Shown one piece after another: positions 20,299 through 29,181 of a stretch of DNA of 64,000 bases (position 1 is the stretch's first letter; every line of letters starts with the position of its first letter). The position numbers and the translations under genes are program-made. The stretch is from positions 3,914,870 through 3,978,869 of the forward strand of contig NZ_CP150484.1 in NCBI RefSeq assembly GCF_037997115.1, read 5' to 3'. Origin of the DNA: Amycolatopsis coloradensis. Lineage in GTDB: Bacteria > Actinomycetota > Actinomycetes > Mycobacteriales > Pseudonocardiaceae. The notes beneath the pieces are model-generated. The model saw only the letters and a list, made by a program, of their open reading frames with translations. It ran no database searches and had not been told where the DNA came from.

Positions 20299-21789
20299 TC
20301 AACGACGTGGCACCACCTCGAACTGGCCCATCATCGAGTGGGTCGCATGGTCGAGGAAATGACAGTGGAACGGGTACCGGCCGAGGTGGGAGTCGAACGT
20401 GGCCTGGATCCGGACGACGTCGCCGGGAAACAGCCGGACGGTGTCCTTCGGGTACGCGTCGTAAGCGGGCTCGGGCTTGCCGTTCCGGTCGAGCACCCTG
20501 AACTGCACGAGATGCAGGTGCATCGTGTGCTGGATGCCGAGAGCGGCGTCGTCGTTCACGATCTCCCAGATCTCGGTCGAGCCGTGCTCGATCGTCGCGT
20601 CCACGCGATCCGGGTCGAATCCCTTGTCGTTGATGACGAACCGACCGCTCCCGAGATCGAGCCGCATGACGAATCGCCGCGTTTTCGTGGCCCGTCCTCG
20701 CAGCGGATCGTTCGACGGCCATCCCGGGATCTCTTCCCTCGCCGAGGGAACCCGTGCTCGGGGCCACCCGGGGATGGCGATCTCCGGTTTGGACCACGAA
20801 GCCCCGCCGCCGACCCGGAACTGGAGGATGTCCCGCTTGTTCTCGGAGAGGGCCGCCGCGTTCTGCAGGGCGATGGCGGTGCCCTGCGGAACCGACCGGA
20901 AGTCCACCAGGACCTCGGCGCGCTCCGCCGGCCAGACGTCGATTTCGTGCCGCGCCACGGGCACGCGCAGGAAGCCGCCGTCGGACGCGATCTGCAGGAA
21001 CGGCGCTCCGGTGGAGAGCCGGAACTTGAACATCTCCAGGTTCGAGCCGTTGATCAACCTGAGGCGGTACAGCTTCCGCTTGACCTCGAAGTAGGGCTGC
21101 GGCCGTCCGTTGACGAGAATCGTCGGCCGGTTCAGGAAGTCGTCCGGCACGAAGACGAGCTGGCCTCCGCTATCGAACTTCGCGTCCCTGAGCATCAGGG
21201 GAACGTCGAATTCGCCACTGGGCAACGGAAGCCGCGCGTCCACGGGATCCGACAGCAGATACGCGCCGGAAAGGCCGCGGTAGACCCGTTCGCCTTCGAG
21301 GTGATGCGTGTGGTCGTGATACCAGAGCGTCGCGGCCCGCTGGTCGTTCGGATACCGGTACACCCTGGCCTGGCCCGGCGCGATCGGGTCCATCGGATGC
21401 CCGTCACTCGACGGCGGGACGTCGGCGCCGTGCAGATGCACCGTGGCCGGGCCGGGCAGGCCGTTGAACTGCCTGATCACCGTGTTGCGACCACGCTGGG
21501 CCCGAATGGTCGGCCCGGGGAAACTCCCGTTGAAGGTGAGTGTCCTGGTCCGGATGCCGGGGAGGATCTCCAGTTCGGTCTCCGCGATCCGCATGTCGTA
21601 GAAATCGGTGTCCGCCGTGCTTCGCGTGGGCTTGAGCACCGGGGGGATCGACAACGGCACCGAGAAGGGCCGCACTTCCGGCGGGTCGTCAGAAAGCGCG
21701 GATGCCAGCTGTTTCGTCGGAAAGATCAGTGCCGCGCCGGCGACGGAACCGAGTTTGATCGCATCTCTTCTGTTCAGCACTTCGATCAC
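20299..21789 (-). CDS. Tat-exported multicopper oxidase
   Basis: A 496-residue CotA/bilirubin-oxidase-like enzyme that would oxidise phenolic or metal substrates and reduce oxygen to water. The N terminus NRRDAIKLG followed by a hydrophobic stretch is a Tat signal. All four copper motifs are intact: HLHG (about residue 115), WYHDHTHH (about 155), HTMHLH (about 420) and HCHFLDH at 475-481 with Met486 as the probable axial ligand. Length is normal for the family. It is the last gene of a leftward operon, and its first 100 bases, including the signal peptide codons, overlap the end of the membrane protein gene in another frame. Substrate is unknown. Confidence 0.88.
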   Translation of the reverse strand: MIEVLNRRDAIKLGSVAGAALIFPTKQLASALSDDPPEVRPFSVPLSIPPVLKPTRSTADTDFYDMRIAETELEILPGIRTRTLTFNGSFPGPTIRAQRGRNTVIRQFNGLPGPATVHLHGADVPPSSDGHPMDPIAPGQARVYRYPNDQRAATLWYHDHTHHLEGERVYRGLSGAYLLSDPVDARLPLPSGEFDVPLMLRDAKFDSGGQLVFVPDDFLNRPTILVNGRPQPYFEVKRKLYRLRLINGSNLEMFKFRLSTGAPFLQIASDGGFLRVPVARHEIDVWPAERAEVLVDFRSVPQGTAIALQNAAALSENKRDILQFRVGGGASWSKPEIAIPGWPRARVPSAREEIPGWPSNDPLRGRATKTRRFVMRLDLGSGRFVINDKGFDPDRVDATIEHGSTEIWEIVNDDAALGIQHTMHLHLVQFRVLDRNGKPEPAYDAYPKDTVRLFPGDVVRIQATFDSHLGRYPFHCHFLDHATHSMMGQFEVVPRR

Positions 21790-22336
21790 CTTCGGGGAAT
21801 CGGGCAGCGAGCCGCCGGTGCAGGGCGACCGCGACCAGCAGGGAGAGCACGAACGAGTACTGCAACACGGTGATCGCCGCGGACAGCGTGTTACCCGGTG
21901 AGATCGCGTTGCCGACGGTGAACCTCGTCAGGGGGATCGTCGCCGAAGCGCTGAGGGCGGCCGACGTCGCCGCGAAGATCAGTACGGCAGGGATATTTCC
22001 CGCCGCCGCCCACCGCCGGGTGACGGCGCCGGCGAGCAGCACGCTCGCCGTGGTCGCGTGCGCGGCGAGCAGCGTGATGCCCGCGAAGTTGGGGATGGCG
22101 CGCGCGGTGATCGCGGGGGGAGGGGTACGCGCCCCGCTCGCTCCGGTGTGGTGTCCGGCGCCGACCGGAAGGAGAGACGGTGACCGCGGCCTCACGTCCA
22201 AATAGGACGACCAATCCCGGATCTGCCACGCCATGACCGCCGCGAGGACGATCGCCAGCAGGACCAGGGGAGTCGTGGGCCAGAAACGGCCCGGTGAGGA
22301 CGGGGACGCGGGCCGGGCTGCGGCCTTGTCTTGCAT
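21689..22336 (-). CDS. Small polytopic membrane protein
   Basis: 215 residues with about four hydrophobic segments (LVLLAIVLAAVMAW near residue 25, one at about 88-110, one at about 120-140, one at about 155-175) and a basic, charged C-terminal tail. No family was recognised. The ATG follows an AGGTGG site by 4 bases. It lies 39 bases after the SnoaL-like gene and overlaps the following oxidase gene by 101 bases, so the three are very likely cotranscribed. It may anchor or supply electrons or metal for the exported oxidase, but nothing in the sequence proves this. The C-terminal tail is read only from the overlap region and may be poorly conserved. Confidence 0.6.
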   Translation of the reverse strand: MQDKAAARPASPSSPGRFWPTTPLVLLAIVLAAVMAWQIRDWSSYLDVRPRSPSLLPVGAGHHTGASGARTPPPAITARAIPNFAGITLLAAHATTASVLLAGAVTRRWAAAGNIPAVLIFAATSAALSASATIPLTRFTVGNAISPGNTLSAAITVLQYSFVLSLLVAVALHRRLAARFPEGDRSAEQKRCDQTRFRRRRGTDLSDETAGIRAF

Positions 22337-22375
22337 AGAGCCACCTTTCCGGCCCGCGCCCCCTTGGTCATCGGA

Positions 22376-23326
22376 TCAGTACATCGTGTTCGGGTTGGCC
22401 GAAGTCGGCGGAGTGGGCTCGATGACGACCCAGTGTTCCAACAGTTTTCCGTCTCGGACACGGAACAGGTCGGCGCCGACGCCGTTCTCCATGTCGAAGA
22501 GCTTCTCGAGGTGTTCGAAGACCGCGACCAGATCTCCCTCGGCGACGACGATCTTCACGTTCGCGCGGTAGTCCGGCTGCGCGGCGAACGCGTCGTGCAC
22601 GAACTGCTGCAGCGCCTCGGTCCCGTTCGGGACATTCGGGAAATGCTGGTAGTAGGTGTTGTTCCCGATGTAGCGGTTCAGCGCCTGGCGGCGGAGCTGG
22701 TCGTCGGGCTGGTTGACGATCTCGGCGAAGGCGGCTCGGCCGACGCGTTCGCTTTCGGTGTCCGTGGAGAACGGCAGCGACTTGGAGATCCTGGGCGAGC
22801 TGAGCGTGGAAAACATGTCGTTGCCGACGCCCTGTGGCTGGACGGCCTGGTTGAGTTCCCAGTGTTCGGCGATCTTGCCCCGGTCCAGACGGAACAGGTT
22901 GACCTTGGCGATACCGGCGTCGCCGGCCTTTCCGACGAAGTGGCTGTGCACAACGACCAGGTCGTTCTGGGCGATGGTCCGCTTCACGATGAACCGCAGA
23001 TCCGGATTCTGGCTCCGCAGGCCCGCGTGGTAGGCGCGGAACGCGGACCGGCCGTTGGCGATCGTGGGATAGTGCTGGACGAGGTCGGGGCGCACCATCT
23101 TGTCGAGGTATCCGAGGTCCCCGCGGTTCAGCGCGGTGTAGAAGCCGAGGACGACCGCCCTGTTCGCCCTTTCCTGCGGTGTGGCGATCGACTCGAACGC
23201 GTTCGGCAGGGGGTGTCGCGGTGCGGCGGTGGCGGACGGGCTGAGGGCGGCGATCATGGTGACGGAGAAGATGAGCGACATGACCACACGCGAGTAGCTT
23301 CGGGATCGATAAGTCCTTTTTGACAT
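22376..23326 (-). CDS. Exported protein with two SnoaL-like domains
   Basis: 316 residues. A Sec-type signal peptide (basic start, hydrophobic VVMSLIFSVTMIAAL, cleavage after ATAA) is followed by two NTF2/SnoaL-like alpha-beta cone domains. Each has the pattern of a leading helix, an LVQHYP or YYQHFP strand, and a final strand with AEHWE or LEHWV. The two halves are clearly related to each other, pointing to internal duplication. The start at 23326 was chosen because a GGGGAG site sits just upstream and the signal peptide begins there; a longer open frame to 23581 would run into the dehydrogenase gene. SnoaL-like proteins include aldol-type cyclases and many of unknown role. The operon partners are a dehydrogenase and an oxidase. 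Confidence 0.75.
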   Translation of the reverse strand: MSKRTYRSRSYSRVVMSLIFSVTMIAALSPSATAAPRHPLPNAFESIATPQERANRAVVLGFYTALNRGDLGYLDKMVRPDLVQHYPTIANGRSAFRAYHAGLRSQNPDLRFIVKRTIAQNDLVVVHSHFVGKAGDAGIAKVNLFRLDRGKIAEHWELNQAVQPQGVGNDMFSTLSSPRISKSLPFSTDTESERVGRAAFAEIVNQPDDQLRRQALNRYIGNNTYYQHFPNVPNGTEALQQFVHDAFAAQPDYRANVKIVVAEGDLVAVFEHLEKLFDMENGVGADLFRVRDGKLLEHWVVIEPTPPTSANPNTMY

Positions 23327-23393
23327 CTGGCTCCCCGTTTCCTGGGATTGTCGAAGACTTGACTGTGCTTGGCAGAAGGCGGTTTTCGATGTG

Positions 23394-24428
23394 CTAGGGC
23401 TGCACGAGCACCTTGCTGGCCGCGCGCGCGGCCATCGCCTCGTAGCCGGACACGATGTCGTCGAGAGCCACTGACTTCTCGAAGATCGAACCGGGGGCGA
23501 GCGTGCCTGCCAGAACCCGTTCGACGAGTTCGGGAAGGTAGGCGCGGGCTGGCGTGAGCCCGCCGGTGAGGGTGATACCACGGAGGAAAACCGGGGTGAC
23601 GTCGCCGATCGGCGGGCTGCCCATCACACAGACGGTGCCGCCGGCCCGGCACAGTGCGAAGGCCGTGTCCTGTGCCTGAGGGCCACCACCGCACTCCACC
23701 ACCACGTCGGCGCCGACCCCTTGCGTGGCCGTGCGGACGAAATCCACGGATTCGGCGACGCCTTCGGATCCTAGGGCGCGGAAGGTGTCGGTCGCACCGA
23801 ACTCCTTGCCTTTGCTCAACCGCGTTTCGTGCCTGCCCACGAGGATGATCCGGGCGGCGCCCGCGTCCCGGGCCGCGAGCACCGCGCACATCCCGACCGG
23901 CCCGTCGCCGAGGACGGCGACCGACGAGCCCGGCGCGACCCTGCCCGTCCGGATGGCATGCAAACCGGTCGCCATCGTGTCGGTGAGAGTGAGGAGTGAG
24001 GGCAGCCGTTCGTCGTTCTCGTCCACCGGGACGGCCACCAGGTTGGCGTCGGCGAAGGGCACCCGGACCGCTTCGGCCTGTGCACCGTCACCTTGCACAC
24101 CGAACATGCCGCCCGCTGCGCAGGCGTTGTGCGAACCGGCCAGGCATGCGGAGCAGGTTCCGTCGGCGAAGTTGAAGGGCGCGACGACCATCGTCCCGGG
24201 ACGGAGCGTGGAGACCTCGCCGCCGATGTCTTCGACGACGCCGATGAATTCGTGCCCGCAGCGTGGGCCGGTGACCGGGCCGGGGAGCCCGCGATAGCCG
24301 TGCAGATCCGTGCCGCAGATCCCGGCGACGACCACGCGGACGACCGCGTCGCTGGGCGTCCGGAGCGCCGCGTCTGGGACTGTTTCCACGGTCAGCGCAT
24401 GCTTTCCGTGTAGGATGGCAGCCTTCAT
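23394..24428 (-). CDS. Zinc-dependent alcohol dehydrogenase
   Basis: 344-residue medium-chain dehydrogenase/reductase that would oxidise an alcohol with NAD(P). The catalytic zinc motif GICGTDLHG and the GHEF motif are present near residues 36-60, and the nucleotide-binding strand VAVLGDGPVGM lies near 170. In the structural zinc lobe the usual four-Cys pattern reads DGTCSACLAGSHNAC, with Asp in place of the first Cys. The gene is the first of the leftward operon and begins about 70 bases after a promoter-like region with an inverted repeat. Substrate is unknown. Confidence 0.85.
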   Translation of the reverse strand: MKAAILHGKHALTVETVPDAALRTPSDAVVRVVVAGICGTDLHGYRGLPGPVTGPRCGHEFIGVVEDIGGEVSTLRPGTMVVAPFNFADGTCSACLAGSHNACAAGGMFGVQGDGAQAEAVRVPFADANLVAVPVDENDERLPSLLTLTDTMATGLHAIRTGRVAPGSSVAVLGDGPVGMCAVLAARDAGAARIILVGRHETRLSKGKEFGATDTFRALGSEGVAESVDFVRTATQGVGADVVVECGGGPQAQDTAFALCRAGGTVCVMGSPPIGDVTPVFLRGITLTGGLTPARAYLPELVERVLAGTLAPGSIFEKSVALDDIVSGYEAMAARAASKVLVQP

Positions 24429-24481
24429 TAGGACACCTCTCGCCAGGCCCCCTGATCGAATCCGGCCCTCCCGGTCCGACT

Positions 24482-24552
24482 GAACAGACCGTCCATCATG
24501 GCTCTCCGCAAGGCAAACAATCTGTAGAACCGGCTGTCTGTTCGGCTATTAT
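24482..24552 (-). promoter_or_regulatory. Possible promoter and operator of dehydrogenase operon
   Basis: On the minus strand a GATAAT-like -10 (about 24547-24552) is preceded at about 18 bases by GCGACA. Immediately downstream are inverted arms GAACAGAC (24482-24489) and GTCTGTTC (24536-24543), 46 bases apart. The arms flank the predicted start of transcription, as an operator would. Confidence 0.35.
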
Positions 24553-25276
24553 CCTTGCCTCTTCGTCCCCGTGTCGCACTTTGCGTCAGGACGATGAAGT
24601 ACGTGATGGTATTTTACCGACTTTCTCCGCAGGGTGATTCTGGTCAACCGATCAGTGCGCGCCGTTCGGCGCTGACCTGGGATTTCCGGTGGGTCGCGGT
24701 CTCAGGAAATCTCGTGGCCGTGTGCGGACTGAGGCTGGCAGCAGTTTCGAAGTGGTCTTCGTGTGTAAGGACCTCGATCCGAGGTGGCCGCCGGGTGGCA
24801 ATGATTCTTGAGATCGCGCGGTCTCCCTTTCGCGGCACCGTCTTTCCGGTCGGAAAGACGGCGGGCTGGGGGCACGTGTGTCTTCTCTGTCCACTGGGGA
24901 TCGGATCGCGTTCAGGAACCCTGCGGCTTGACGCCGAGCTTGGTTTCCCGGCATGGCGTGAGGGCAAGATCACCGATTTTCCGGTGTTTCCTATTCGACG
25001 TCCTTCCCGGTGAACCAGGAAAGCGATTTCCGGCCAGTGGTGGCGCTGAGTGTTCTCCAGATCACTAAAAGGATTGCGAATGCGTCTGAATGGCGGTGGA
25101 CTACGCTCGCGTGTTACGAAATCATGGGTCGCCGGAAACGCGGGCTCGCTCAGTCGGCCTGCGCACAACGACGACAAAGCGGGGGCATCGTGCGATCAGG
25201 GGAGTACGGCCATCGGCCTGCGGAAAACGCATGGTCGAAGTTGACAGGTGGCAACAGTGAAGGGGGCGCTCCGCCC
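24553..25276. other. Gene-poor stretch upstream of the dehydrogenase operon
   Basis: About 700 bases with lower GC than the surroundings. Open frames exist on both strands, but none has a convincing ribosome binding site, codon bias or family resemblance. It probably holds leaders for the divergent units. Confidence 0.4.
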
Positions 25277-25543
25277 ATGCCGCCGGGTGTGCTCATGCCG
25301 GGTCTGGAACTCGCGAATTGGCTGGACCGCTGTGTGGACCGGCTCCTTCGTGACGGCAACGAAAACAGCGACCCGGTGAGCGGCGGAGAGCGCGTGGACC
25401 TCATGGTCGGCCTCTCGAACGCCGCCGAAGCCCTTCGTGCTTCGGAACGCTGCGATCACGAATCCGCCGAACAAGAGCTGCGGTCGGCCCTGGAACTGAT
25501 GCAGGGGATCGATCTGGATCGGTACGCGCTTTCCCTCGGTTAG
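25277..25543 (+). CDS. Small hypothetical protein
   Basis: 88 residues beginning MPPGVLMPGLELANWLDRC, mostly helical and acidic, with no membrane segment. Strong G/C at third codon positions from this ATG onward supports coding; the longer open frame upstream (to 25010) loses this bias. A GAAGGGGG stretch about 11 bases upstream is a possible but distant ribosome binding site. No family recognised. It precedes another unknown gene and the conjugation-type operon. Confidence 0.45.
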   Translation: MPPGVLMPGLELANWLDRCVDRLLRDGNENSDPVSGGERVDLMVGLSNAAEALRASERCDHESAEQELRSALELMQGIDLDRYALSLG

Positions 25544-25707
25544 GGCTGGTATCAGCCGGCCCCAGTTCGCGAAGGTCTCCTTCTCGCCGCGCAACGTGGA
25601 AAGGGGCCTTCATGAACTGAAGAGGACGATCACTAGGGCAGCTTTCGCTGACGGAAGTCCCGTGTTGTTTCCTGGCTGCTGCGTAGCGAGGGCCGACCGC
25701 AGTAGAC

Positions 25708-26259
25708 ATGGAAACCATGGCAGCCGGCGACGTCACCACAGCGCACCCCGAGCGGGTCGACTGCGTACTCGATGCGCAGTACCCGTACTTCTACCTCAGC
25801 GAGAACACCTCGTTGATCAATCCCGGGCTCTCGACCTGGACCGGGATGGTCACCGCAGCTAGGGGAAAGCTGCAAATGCAGGTGCCGTGGACCGCCGAGC
25901 GGGTACACGTCGTCACGGAGATCTACCCTGGTGAGCCGGATGATGTGATCGAGGCCTACGACGACGTCATCGAGTTCGGTTACTCGTCCGCGACCGGGCT
26001 CGCCGCGGTACTGGATTGGTCACAGACGCTGGCCGGTCCGGTGGATCTGCTGCCGGGTGATCATCGTCTGCGCTATCACGTACGGGACTTGTCGCGGGAA
26101 GCCGTGGAACCCGGCGCCGAGAGTGCCGTGGCGGCGGAAGCGTTGATTCAGCTCTGGCCTGCGAAGCTCGGCGAAAAAGAGGAGCTGCGGATCACCGGCG
26201 CACTCGGGAATTTCTGGCATCCGGGGGCACGGCTGAGAAACGTGTGGAACGGCCTGTAA
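25708..26259 (+). CDS. Hypothetical protein
   Basis: 183 residues, acidic, predicted to be rich in beta strands, without signal peptide or membrane segments. It contains repeated aromatic patches (QYPYFYLSEN near residue 24, a C-terminal NFWHPGARLRNVW). Third-position GC is high throughout. An in-frame ATG three codons in (25717) is an alternative start; no clear ribosome binding site precedes either. It sits about 130 bases upstream of the lipoprotein that begins the type IV secretion-like operon, but belongs to no family I recognise. Confidence 0.55.
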   Translation: METMAAGDVTTAHPERVDCVLDAQYPYFYLSENTSLINPGLSTWTGMVTAARGKLQMQVPWTAERVHVVTEIYPGEPDDVIEAYDDVIEFGYSSATGLAAVLDWSQTLAGPVDLLPGDHRLRYHVRDLSREAVEPGAESAVAAEALIQLWPAKLGEKEELRITGALGNFWHPGARLRNVWNGL

Positions 26260-26391
26260 ACGCAGCGCCGCTGCCCGAGCACACCCCGGCGATAAGCAGT
26301 TCGGACATAGATGACGGACTTCACTGGCCTTCGTCCGAGGCGCTCCACAGACTGCGAATACTCGCTCAAGTGGAGTCCGGAGGTGAACGTG

Positions 26392-27000
26392 ATGCGTGGC
26401 ACGGTGTCCATGTTCCTGCTCGCCGCCGTCTGCTGCACCGCCTGCGGGACCGCGGCTCCCTCCGACACCTCGCCGTCCGAGTCCCGGCCGCCGGCCACGG
26501 GCACGCGGATCCCGGTCAGCTCCGTGGCCCCGCAAACGCCGGTGCAGACCGTCCCCACCACGGTGATACCGCTGTCGACCGTCGAAAGCCCCCGGCCGGA
26601 CGGTCCTGGCCTCTTCGCGGACGCCGCGGCCGTGAGCATCGCCTGGCTGCGGGCCTGGTGCACGCTCGACTGGCGCGAGCCGATGAACGGGAATCTCGAT
26701 CGCGCGGCGCGGTATCAGACTTCATCGGCGGCCAAGGCCGACCGCCGTGAAGGCGACACTGAAGACACTTACCGGAGTATGCGGGAACAACAGTTGAGCA
26801 GTGGTTGTGACGAAGTGACCGCGACGCCGAGTCCTGAGGCACCGCAAAGCGCCGACGTGGCCTATCTGGTGCTTTCCGCCCGCCGCGTCAACTCCGCGGC
26901 GGGCGTGGCTTTCGAGATCGAGCAGATCCGTTCGGTGCGCCGGGTCCTCCGGCAGACCGACGGACGCTGGCTGGTCGACACCCGGGTGGAGGCGGGCTGA
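26392..27000 (+). CDS. Lipoprotein of conjugation-type operon
   Basis: 202 residues. The start at 26392 has a GGAGG site 8 bases upstream and gives a lipoprotein signal MRGTVSMFLLAAVCCTACG with a lipobox Cys near residue 18. A Pro/Ser/Thr-rich spacer (about 20-75) leads to a globular domain (about 80-200) ending in strands with WLVDTRV, as in the NTF2-like surface proteins that accompany actinobacterial conjugation loci. Its stop overlaps the next ATG (TGATG), so translation is coupled. It probably forms part of the envelope-spanning apparatus. Confidence 0.7.
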   Translation: MRGTVSMFLLAAVCCTACGTAAPSDTSPSESRPPATGTRIPVSSVAPQTPVQTVPTTVIPLSTVESPRPDGPGLFADAAAVSIAWLRAWCTLDWREPMNGNLDRAARYQTSSAAKADRREGDTEDTYRSMREQQLSSGCDEVTATPSPEAPQSADVAYLVLSARRVNSAAGVAFEIEQIRSVRRVLRQTDGRWLVDTRVEAG

Positions 27001-28121
27001 TGCGGGTGAAGGCCCTGTTCGCCAGTGTGGTGCTCGTCGTGGGCGCCTTGCTGCTGGTGCTGCCCCGGCCCGAGAAGGCGGAGGCGTTGAGCTGCACCGG
27101 TGCGGCTCCGGAGACGACTGCACGGCCCGCCCCGGGCGGAAGCACCCCTCCCGACCTGTCCCTGCCGCAGCTCGAAGTCGCCAAGAGCATCGTCGCCACC
27201 GCGAAAGGCATGGCGATCACCCGGCGCGGCGTCGTGATCGCCCTGCAGATCGCGAGGCAGGAATCCCGGTTCGAAGCCGACGTGGTCGTCGGCCGGGCGA
27301 CCGGCGCTTTCCAGCAGATCGCCCCGGGGCCGAACAACGCCTACACCGGCTACGACCGGAAGAACGCGAGCATGGCGGCGAAGGGTTTCTTCACTGTGCT
27401 GCTCGCCCGGGTGCCGGGTTACGACACCGATTCCCGTTCCAACGCCGACATCGGCCAGGTGGTCCAGGCCAGTGGCGCCGGCGCGAGCAAGTACGAACCG
27501 TGGCAGCCGCTGGCCGAGTCGCTGGCGAACGTGCTCTACGACGGCACCGCGGCGATGACCTGTCAGACCGGTCAAAGCGGGCCGAGGGCCGTGCGGGCCG
27601 ACGGAGTCGACGTCGAACTGCCGCCGGAGGCGGGGCTCGCCGGCACGGTCAAAGCACCTACCCCGGAGACCGCGCGGGTGCTGGCTGCCGCGCTGTCCTG
27701 GCTGGGCACGCCGTACGCCTGGGGCGGAGGGACCGCGTCAGGGCCATCTCGCGGCATCCGTGACGGCGGTGTCGCCGACGCGAACGGCGACTTCGCCAAG
27801 GTCGGTTTCGACTGCAGCGGCTTGATGCTCTATTCCTACGCTCAGGTCGGCGTTTCCCTCCCGAGGACGTCACGCGCGCAGCAAGCCGGCGGCGGCTCGG
27901 TCGTGCCCTGGAGTGCGGCTCTCCCCGGCGACCTGGTGTTCTACGGCGCCGTCGTGCACCACGTGGCGATGTTCCTCGGTGTCGTCAACGGCGTCCCGTA
28001 CATGGTGGAAGCACCGCAGAGCGGCGATGTCGTCAAGGTCTCCCCGGTGCGCACCGGTGGGGACTTCCGGGCGGAAGTCGTCCGACCCATTCCAGGAGGA
28101 GGGGCTGATCAGCATGTCTGA
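27000..28121 (+). CDS. Bifunctional cell-wall hydrolase with NlpC/P60 domain
   Basis: 373 residues. A single N-terminal membrane anchor (about 4-22) precedes a lysozyme/transglycosylase-like region with ALQIARQESRF (probable catalytic Glu near residue 86) and FQQIAPG, then a C-terminal NlpC/P60 peptidase with DCSGL (Cys near 272) and the VHHVAMF His (near 320). Such two-headed enzymes open peptidoglycan for type IV secretion or conjugation machines. The gene overlaps the one before by one base and the one after by 8 bases. Confidence 0.85.
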   Translation: MRVKALFASVVLVVGALLLVLPRPEKAEALSCTGAAPETTARPAPGGSTPPDLSLPQLEVAKSIVATAKGMAITRRGVVIALQIARQESRFEADVVVGRATGAFQQIAPGPNNAYTGYDRKNASMAAKGFFTVLLARVPGYDTDSRSNADIGQVVQASGAGASKYEPWQPLAESLANVLYDGTAAMTCQTGQSGPRAVRADGVDVELPPEAGLAGTVKAPTPETARVLAAALSWLGTPYAWGGGTASGPSRGIRDGGVADANGDFAKVGFDCSGLMLYSYAQVGVSLPRTSRAQQAGGGSVVPWSAALPGDLVFYGAVVHHVAMFLGVVNGVPYMVEAPQSGDVVKVSPVRTGGDFRAEVVRPIPGGGADQHV

Positions 28122-28872
28122 GCACCCGCCGGGCTACGAAGCCGAACAACCCGTCGACCTCAGCAAGCCGGTCGCCTACGTCCCGATCCCGGAGCCGGCC
28201 GCGACAGCCGACCGTTCCGAGGGGCGCGGGGAAAAGCAGGAGAAGGCCCCGGAAGAGGCGGCACCAGCGGCTCCTCAAAGCGTCTACGGGCTCGTGACGG
28301 TCGCCAACGTCCAGCCGCGGACGTTCAAGAGCACCGTGGCCCGGAAGCTCTACGCCGGCCTGGAACCCCGCTATGCCGGAGTGCGGCTGTGGAACGGCGT
28401 CGGCTCGATCCGGCTCGACGGCCTCGTCATCGCGGACATGCCCGCCGACCCGCGCGGCACAGACTGGCGACGGCAAAGCTGGACCACCGATCAGCTGGTG
28501 CTCCCGGTTCATGACGACCTCCAAGCGGCCCGGGCGGCGTGGTGGATGCTTGACCGGCTGGAGGCCGAAGGTCGCCCCGATCTGGTGAGCACGGCGATCG
28601 TCGTCGGCATCCAGACCGGCAGGCACCGGATGCTGGGCCGCAAGATCGCCAAGACCTTCGGGGCGCGGACGGCCGGGGTGATCCGGGTCAAGCTACCCGG
28701 CGGGGTCGTCCCCGCCGACGACGAAGCACGGTGGGAGCCGCTCGTGACCGCTGTGTCTCACACGGTGAAGCAATTGTCGTCGCGAAGCCGCCCCTCGATG
28801 CTCCCGCCGAGGGCTCCACATCAGGTGGTTCAACTCGACAGCCGACGTCACGGGAAGGCCGCGAACCAATGA
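28114..28872 (+). CDS. Soluble protein of the type IV secretion-like operon
   Basis: 252 residues starting MSEHPPGYEA, with an AGGAGGAGGGG site about 9 bases upstream. The N-terminal 60 residues are Pro/Glu/Ala-rich and disordered; the rest is a globular domain without membrane segments, with TDQLVLPVHDDLQAARAAWW and a basic GRHRMLGRKIAKTF stretch. No defined family was recognised. Its place between the cell-wall hydrolase and the small membrane peptide, with overlapping stops and starts, indicates a cytoplasmic component of the same machine. Confidence 0.7.
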   Translation: MSEHPPGYEAEQPVDLSKPVAYVPIPEPAATADRSEGRGEKQEKAPEEAAPAAPQSVYGLVTVANVQPRTFKSTVARKLYAGLEPRYAGVRLWNGVGSIRLDGLVIADMPADPRGTDWRRQSWTTDQLVLPVHDDLQAARAAWWMLDRLEAEGRPDLVSTAIVVGIQTGRHRMLGRKIAKTFGARTAGVIRVKLPGGVVPADDEARWEPLVTAVSHTVKQLSSRSRPSMLPPRAPHQVVQLDSRRHGKAANQ

Positions 28873-29171
28873 TTCTTCAGTATCTCACTCAGTCACCGAA
28901 TCCCTTCGACGGCGTCGTACCCAACTTCGACGTCTTCGGGGTGGACTTCAACGCCACCTGGAAGAAGCTGCTCGGCGGGGCCTGGGGGCTGGCGTTCGTC
29001 GTGATCGCCTTCGGCACGATCCGCGCGACACTGGAACTGCAGTCCGCGAAGCGGCACGGATATCACACCTCGGTCGCCGAACATTCGGCCTCGCTCAAAC
29101 GTTCGGTGATCGGCCTCGTCGTGCTGGCGAGCCTGGGCCTGATCTTCGGCGCCATTCTGTCCGTCTTCTGA
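28869..29171 (+). CDS. Small two-span membrane protein, pilin-like size
   Basis: 100 residues. The start overlaps the previous stop (ATGA). Two hydrophobic segments (LLGGAWGLAFVVIAFGTI near 35-52 and SVIGLVVLASLGLIFGAIL near 78-98) are joined by a short basic loop. Size and layout fit VirB2/TrbC-type or other small core subunits of type IV secretion systems, but sequence similarity cannot be judged here. Neighbours are a polytopic membrane protein and the VirB4-like ATPase. Confidence 0.65.
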   Translation: MILQYLTQSPNPFDGVVPNFDVFGVDFNATWKKLLGGAWGLAFVVIAFGTIRATLELQSAKRHGYHTSVAEHSASLKRSVIGLVVLASLGLIFGAILSVF

Positions 29172-29181
29172 GAGGCACGAG

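Noticed and set aside
24555..25013. Possible 152-residue gene
   Set aside because: No ribosome binding site, irregular codon use and no resemblance; overlaps with equally long frames on the other strand.
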